Source: Halorarum halophilum (GTDB lineage Archaea; Halobacteriota; Halobacteria; Halobacteriales; Haloferacaceae). From it: a stretch of 64,000 bases of DNA. This document shows positions 59,925 through 64,000 of the stretch, piece after piece. The stretch spans positions 1,240,001 through 1,304,000 of the forward strand of contig NZ_CP058529.1 in NCBI RefSeq assembly GCF_013401515.1. Reading direction: 5' to 3'. A model generated the notes under the pieces. That model saw only the letters and a program-made list of their open reading frames with translations. It made no database searches and was not told where the DNA came from. Position numbers and translations under genes: made by a program. Every line of letters starts with the position of its first letter. Position 1 is the first letter of the stretch.

Positions 59925-60710
59925 ATGACTGACACACGCGCACCGACCACGTGCACGCGACTCGGGGTCGTGCTGCTCGGGCTGCTCCTGGTGACCGCGT
60001 CGGCGGTCACGGTAAGCGCGGCCGGCAGCACGACCGTGAGCCTGCACGCGGCGGGGAGCACTGTCGAGGAGGGTGAGACGACGACGATCGACGTCGTCGT
60101 CGATAACGCGGATGGCGGGGTCGGCACGTACAACGCGACCGTCGCCGTCGACGACCCGGACGTCGCGTCCATCACCGACGTTGAACTCGCCGGCGATCCG
60201 GGCCTCGACGAGGTCGAGATCGCCGACGACGGGTCGAAGGTGTCCATCCGCGCGGCGCTGATGAACACCACTGACGCCGGCGCCGTGACGATCGCGACGA
60301 TCACCCTCGCCGGCGACGCCGACGGTTCGAGCGACGTCTCGCTCTCCGTCGCCACGCTCGGTGACGAGGAGGGACGCGCGTACTCGGTGTCCGAGACGCG
60401 AGGGTCCTCGGTCGCCGTCTCGGAGGACGACGACGATGACGACGAGGACGACTCCTCATCCGATTCGGCGGACGCATCGAGCACCGACGGGCCGACCGCC
60501 ACACCCGACGGGACGAGCACGACGGATTCGTCCGTCGACCCGACCGGGACGTCGTCACCCGTGACAACGACTCCGTCGGCCGACTCCCCGCCGACCTCCT
60601 CCGATGAGAACTCGGGGAGTTCGCTGCTCCCGACGAGTCTGCTCAACGTCGCGCTGGTCGCCGGGGCGGTCCTGGTGACCGGACTGCTGCTCGCGCGGCG
60701 GTTCCGCTAG
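59925..60710 (+). CDS. Membrane-anchored cohesin-like surface protein
   Basis: A 261-residue protein. It has a signal peptide (about 1-33), one cohesin-like domain (about 35-160; GGVGTYNATVAVDDPDVASITDV, VEIADDGSKVSIRAAL, TIATITLAGDADGSSDVSL), a very acidic Asp/Glu/Ser stretch (about 163-190), a Thr/Ser/Pro-rich stalk (to about 232), and a C-terminal helix LLNVALVAGAVLVTGLLLARRF. The polarity fits a type I surface anchor presenting the cohesin outside, resembling an anchoring scaffoldin with one receptor site. It is in tight order with the dockerin-bearing gene upstream. Confidence 0.85.
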   Translation: MTDTRAPTTCTRLGVVLLGLLLVTASAVTVSAAGSTTVSLHAAGSTVEEGETTTIDVVVDNADGGVGTYNATVAVDDPDVASITDVELAGDPGLDEVEIADDGSKVSIRAALMNTTDAGAVTIATITLAGDADGSSDVSLSVATLGDEEGRAYSVSETRGSSVAVSEDDDDDDEDDSSSDSADASSTDGPTATPDGTSTTDSSVDPTGTSSPVTTTPSADSPPTSSDENSGSSLLPTSLLNVALVAGAVLVTGLLLARRFR

Positions 60711-60801
60711 GGACTCGCCGCGACCCATTTTTCGGAGGCGACGGGACGCACACCGACACGTCCGGGGAGCACTGGCGCGACCACATCTCGGAGGGCACGA
60801 A

Positions 60802-61392
60802 TCACGCCTCGAACGCCGACCGGAGCGCCCGGACCTCCTCGCGGACCGCCCGCCACTCCGCGATGCTTCCCGGTATCTCGTCGCTCTCGGCCGTCGAGCC
60901 GCCCGCGTGTTCGTCCACGATCGCACGAACGCCCGCGGGGTCGTCGACCCGGCGGAACGCGAACGACGCGCCCGCCGTCTGGAGTTCGACGGTACCGTAG
61001 CCGAACAGCGAGCCCGTCACGGACTGCGAGTAGGCCGTGTTCTCGACCTTCACGAGTCGCGCCCGCGAGACGGTCCGGCCGAGCACGCCGCGCTTGACGT
61101 ACGCCGCGCGGTCGGTCACCGCGTACCGGGTGTTCACGAGCGACAGCAGTGTCGTCGCCGGGATGGCGACGCCGAGAAGCACGACCGCGATGACCACCGG
61201 GATTGGCGGCCGGACGGGAGCCGCCGGAAGTGCCCACCAGCCGACACCGACGGCCGCGACCACGAGGCCGACGAACGCGGCCGGGCCGGCCGCCGAGAGT
61301 CGCGGCCGTCCCCTCCAGCGCACCGTCTCGTCCTCCGCGAGCGGAAGCGACGCGGGGACGTCGGTCCCGGTCGGCGCGTCCGTGGCGGTCAT
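60802..61392 (-). CDS. Bacterial-PH-domain (bPH2/YdbS-like) membrane protein
   Basis: A 196-residue membrane protein. Two hydrophobic segments (about 36-56 and 63-83; AFVGLVVAAVGVGWWALPAA and PIPVVIAVVLLGVAIPATTLL) are followed by a PH-like domain (RYAVTDRAAYVKRGVLGRTVSRARLVKVENTAYSQSVTGSLFGYGTVELQTAG). A C-terminal helix rich in Glu/Arg follows. Role unknown. Its ATG overlaps the stop of the upstream PH protein by 4 bases; the pair is probably a heteromeric membrane complex. Confidence 0.85.
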   Translation of the reverse strand: MTATDAPTGTDVPASLPLAEDETVRWRGRPRLSAAGPAAFVGLVVAAVGVGWWALPAAPVRPPIPVVIAVVLLGVAIPATTLLSLVNTRYAVTDRAAYVKRGVLGRTVSRARLVKVENTAYSQSVTGSLFGYGTVELQTAGASFAFRRVDDPAGVRAIVDEHAGGSTAESDEIPGSIAEWRAVREEVRALRSAFEA

Positions 61393-62003
61393 CTCCCCGC
61401 GCCCGAAAAGTCGAACGGCTCCGTGGCCTCCGCGACCTCGGCGTCGCTCGCCCCGGTTCCGGTCGCCGTGGACTCCCCTTCGACGGCGGTACGGATCGCC
61501 CGGAGTTCCGTCAGGATGTCGGCGAGCACGTCGGTCTTCGACTCGCCGTCGCTCCGGCGGCCCTCGCCCGACCGGATGCGCGCGTTCACGAGCTCCTGGA
61601 CGCGCTTCGGTTTGGGGACGTTGTCGAAACTGAGTTCGACGCCCGCGCCGCCGGCCGTGGAGATCTCGACTGTGCCGTAGCCGAACTGGGTCCCGAAGAA
61701 GTCCTGCGTGTAGGAGGTGTCCTGCACCTTCTCGAAGCCGACCCGCTTCACGTCGCGCGAGAACACGCCCCGCTTCTTGTACAATGCCTCGGTCGTGAGC
61801 ACGTACTCCGTGTTCTCGCGGCGGAGGTACGCCGAGACGACGATGGGGATGCCGATCAGCACCAGCGAGAGCGGGATGCCGATCGCGAGGGCGGGGACCA
61901 GGCTGAGTCTGTGGGGGATGCCGGTCCAGACGACCTCTTCACCCGATTCGAGCGAGAGCCAGTCGAAGCCGTCCGGGAGCGCGGCGGTGGAGGACGATGA
62001 CAT
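61389..62003 (-). CDS. Bacterial-PH-domain membrane protein, upstream partner
   Basis: A 204-residue homologue of the following gene product. A membrane segment (about 38-60) precedes a PH-like domain (NTEYVLTTEALYKKRGVFSRDVKRVGFEKVQDTSYTQDFFGTQFGYGTVEISTAG); a C-terminal tail of ~60 residues is acidic and low-complexity. ATG 62003 is preferred over the in-frame ATG at 62030 because a TTTATG box A lies at about 62027-62033 (minus strand). It is cotranscribed with the downstream partner through a 4-base overlap. Confidence 0.85.
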   Translation of the reverse strand: MSSSSTAALPDGFDWLSLESGEEVVWTGIPHRLSLVPALAIGIPLSLVLIGIPIVVSAYLRRENTEYVLTTEALYKKRGVFSRDVKRVGFEKVQDTSYTQDFFGTQFGYGTVEISTAGGAGVELSFDNVPKPKRVQELVNARIRSGEGRRSDGESKTDVLADILTELRAIRTAVEGESTATGTGASDAEVAEATEPFDFSGAGR

Positions 62004-62104
62004 AACCGGCCCTGTCTCGCGGGTCGTCATAAACCCCCACGACGGCCGTCTCGCCGGTCGCTGGCCCCCCTCGTTCGGCGGTTAACCGCGGTTCCGTTCG
62101 CGGG

Positions 62105-62596
62105 TCACTCCGTCGCCTCGCGCTTCAGGCTGAGCACCGTTCGCTCGAACTCGCAGACGAGGGTGTCGTCCCCGTCCCCATCCCCATCGTCGTCCTCCCC
62201 GTTGGCGACTTTGAACGCCTCCACGCGCATCGTGACGACGCCGCGCTCGCCGTCGCTCGTCTCGCGCTTTTCGAGCACCGTCGACCGCGCGTAGACGGTG
62301 TCGCCATGGAAGACGGGGTTCGGGTGCTGGACGTCATCGTACGAGAGGTTCGCGACGATGGTGCCGTCGGTGGTGTCCGGGATAGACAGCCCCGTCGCGA
62401 GCGCCATCGTGTAGATGCCGTTGACGAGGCGCCCTCCGAACTGCGTGTCCTCGGCGAACTCGGCGTCGAGGTGGAGCGGCTGCTGGTTCATCGTCATGTC
62501 GCAGAACGTCTGGTTGTCCCGCTCGCTTACCGTTCGGCGCTTCTCGTGTTCGATGGTCTCGCCGATCTCGAACTCCTCGTAGTACTTCCCGGCCAT
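62105..62596 (-). CDS. MaoC family hydratase
   Basis: A 163-residue hot-dog-fold protein of the MaoC/(R)-specific enoyl-CoA hydratase family. The hydratase motif is visible in HLDAEFAEDTQFGGRLVNGIYTMALATGL, with the Asp and His equivalents in the DAEFAEDTQFGG segment. FEIGETIEHEKRRTVSERDNQTFCDMTM is the N-terminal part. It is expected to hydrate an enoyl-CoA; the substrate is unknown. A run of alternating Asp/Gly in the late loop is halophile-typical. Confidence 0.88.
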   Translation of the reverse strand: MAGKYYEEFEIGETIEHEKRRTVSERDNQTFCDMTMNQQPLHLDAEFAEDTQFGGRLVNGIYTMALATGLSIPDTTDGTIVANLSYDDVQHPNPVFHGDTVYARSTVLEKRETSDGERGVVTMRVEAFKVANGEDDDGDGDGDDTLVCEFERTVLSLKREATE

Positions 62597-63618
62597 GCCT
62601 CGAGGTCGGCGGCGGGGAACAAAACCGTGAGGCTTCGTTGACAGCCGGATTGGACGGGGCGACACAGGCCCAGTCGAATACGAACGTTCGCGCAACGTCC
62701 CGGCGAGACGCGACATCATACGGCGTTTCTGCGACCGTCCTATTCGGGTCGCGGCCGCTTGCCCCTCGATTCGGGGTCGACGACGCCCACCTCCCAAGGG
62801 GGATCGGTATCGCTTCCGCAGCCTCTCCGATTTCACGGTTCGGCCGAGCGCAAATCCGACGGGTTCAGAGTTCGGAAATATATGTAGTTTCTCAAGTAAT
62901 ATGCCGTATAAGAAATTTTATTGATATATTCGATCGTAACGATAAGAATCCGTCAAACCGGGGGCCGAACGAGCGACCTGTCCGCAATGGAAACCCAACT
63001 CGCGTTGACGGCGGCGGGGCCACCTGTGGTGAGTACACGACTCGGGTCTCTCGTTGGTTCTCGGGCGAGGAGGTCGATCGTTTAACGTCGCAAAATCGGC
63101 GTAATGCCACTCTTCCAGAGGACTTGACAGAAACGGGTAGCTCGCAGGTGGAGCCGATCGACACGGTAGACCGGGGGATCGTCGTGGTGGGTTCAGAAAC
63201 TCTTCACCACCTACCCACGGGACCCACCTGGCCCCCGTCGAGGCTGACTGTCTGATCACGTTGTCTTCATTAGATATCGACCCGAGTATAGAGAACATAT
63301 ATCCTATGAATATATAAGATTGGATTGGTATTAATCGTAAGGCTGAACAACGTATCTAACCCGTCCGGTCACTTGATCCCGCGGCTCGTTTCCCGACATT
63401 CAGGCTGGAACCCGTCGTGCTTTCCTCGGACGAGAGCGGTTTCGAGAGAAGCAATCCGGTTCGCACCGCCGTCTCCTCGTCAGCCGCTGAACACCGTCCG
63501 ACGGGAACGGCCAGGTCACGTCGCTCGTTCGGTCCGTCCGTCAGTGATCGTTATCGTGAACGATCTGTCCGGTCTGTGTGAACAATCGTTTTGTATGATA
63601 ACTGTGAACACACGGCCA
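62597..63618. other. 1-kb gene-poor tract with AT-rich islands
   Basis: No coding sequence is convincing here; the open frames have neither haloarchaeal codon bias nor acidic content. Two AT-rich islands occur, about 62870-62945 (with the 11-base palindrome ATCGTAACGAT at 62933) and 63250-63345, either side of a GC-rich block. Such composition often marks old insertions or plasmid-like remnants, but no terminal repeats or transposase motifs are seen. The right end holds the IclR gene promoter. Confidence 0.5.
63589..63596 (+). promoter_or_regulatory. Box A of the IclR gene
   Basis: GTTTTGTAT, centred about 26 bases upstream of ATG 63619, fits a leaderless start and argues against the in-frame ATG at 63595 inside it. 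Confidence 0.45.
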
Positions 63619-64000
63619 ATGGGAACGAACACCGCGAACGCGACGAACACGATCGGAGCGCTCGGAACCTCGTTCCGAATCCTCGAAGCGCTGAAAGAGA
63701 AGGGTGCCGCGGGCGTGACGGAGCTCGCGACGGACCTCGACCTCCCCAAGAGCACCGTCTACAGCCATCTTCGGACCCTTCACGAACACGAGTATATCGT
63801 CTGGCAGGACGAGACCTACCGGGTCGGTCTGAAGTTCCTCGAACTCGGCGAGCACACGCGCGACCGGATGCGCATCTACGACGTCGCGAAACCCGAGGTG
63901 GAGTCACTAGCCGAGGACACGGGGGAGCTGGCAAACCTGCTCGTCGAGGAACACGGCGTGGGCGTCTACCTCTTCCGTGCTAAGGGCAAACAGGCGGTCA
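63619..64000 (+). CDS. IclR family transcriptional regulator, N-terminal part
   Basis: The gene runs off the window, leaving 127 codons. The N-terminal winged helix-turn-helix is complete ([41 protein letters not shown]...), followed by the start of the ligand-binding domain ([34 protein letters not shown]...). IclR proteins in haloarchaea regulate sugar and aromatic degradation genes; the target here would lie beyond the edge or in the neighbouring surface-protein region. ATG 63619 is preferred because a box A lies about 26 bases upstream. Confidence 0.9.
   Translation, partial: MGTNTANATNTIGALGTSFRILEALKEKGAAGVTELATDLDLPKSTVYSHLRTLHEHEYIVWQDETYRVGLKFLELGEHTRDRMRIYDVAKPEVESLAEDTGELANLLVEEHGVGVYLFRAKGKQAV

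Noticed and set aside
62638-63298. Possible genes in the gene-poor tract
   Set aside because: The frames on both strands are basic, lack codon bias and match nothing I recognise. I saw no transposase DDE-type residues or terminal inverted repeats.
1-64000. CRISPR arrays, rRNA, RNase P or SRP RNA
   Set aside because: No regularly spaced direct repeats and no conserved rRNA, RNase P or SRP RNA core sequences were noticed in the window.

Overview
The window is chromosomal DNA from a halophilic archaeon (class Halobacteria). The evidence is high GC with strong G/C third-position bias, very acidic proteins, many leaderless genes whose start codon lies about 25-30 bases after a TTTAWA-like box A, and haloarchaea-restricted families (DUF5797, DUF5787, HEWD, uS10/mL48-like, DUF2061, FUN14-like). 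Archaeal housekeeping genes agree: SBDS/Sdo1, a Cdc48-type AAA ATPase, an XPD-like helicase, an Lhr-type helicase, archaeal class I aldolase and phosphomevalonate decarboxylase. I cannot name the genus. I found no tRNA, rRNA, CRISPR array, intact insertion sequence or origin.

1-10.8 kb: enoyl-CoA hydratase, haloarchaeal conserved genes, a Nudix hydrolase, a uS10-like protein paired with the riboflavin-pathway reductase, thioredoxin, an inositol-phosphatase-family enzyme, HflX, a polysaccharide deacetylase/formyltransferase pair with altered active sites, a FUN14-like protein and SBDS. 10.9-13.6 kb: three exported proteins of little known function. 13.6-29.5 kb: an nnr-moaC pair, a membrane-tethered winged-helix regulator with a secreted subtilase, an XPD-like helicase, a sulfite-oxidase-like protein, HEWD-cutA, phosphoglycolate phosphatase, GlpA, a methyltransferase, LhgO and an exported esterase. 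29.7-45 kb: IleS, a Cdc48-type ATPase, a hydroxyacid dehydrogenase, Lhr, an NDH-2-like flavoprotein, phosphomevalonate decarboxylase and 3-hydroxyacyl-CoA dehydrogenase. 45-50 kb: a helix-hairpin-helix protein, a gluconeogenic aldolase-bisphosphatase pair behind a symmetric promoter palindrome, and a carboxyltransferase.

50.5-60.7 kb is the most unusual region. Three consecutive same-strand genes encode a 2,341-residue secreted multidomain protein (three malectin-like carbohydrate-binding domains, a sugar-dehydrogenase-like beta-propeller, a degenerate dockerin-like repeat), a 654-residue secreted protein carrying a cohesin-like domain and a C-terminal dockerin with two intact calcium loops, and a 261-residue protein with one cohesin-like domain, a Ser/Thr/Asp stalk and a C-terminal membrane helix. 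They read as client, adaptor and anchor of a small cohesin-dockerin cell-surface assembly. The window closes with two bacterial-PH-domain membrane proteins, a MaoC hydratase, a 1-kb gene-poor tract with AT-rich islands, and the start of an IclR regulator.

Two further signals stand out. A structured element occurs twice (4422-4567 and 42981-43089) with the same helix plan but different helix sequences, suggesting an RNA family. A zinc-ribbon gene at 41621-41758 is interrupted by an in-frame TGA.
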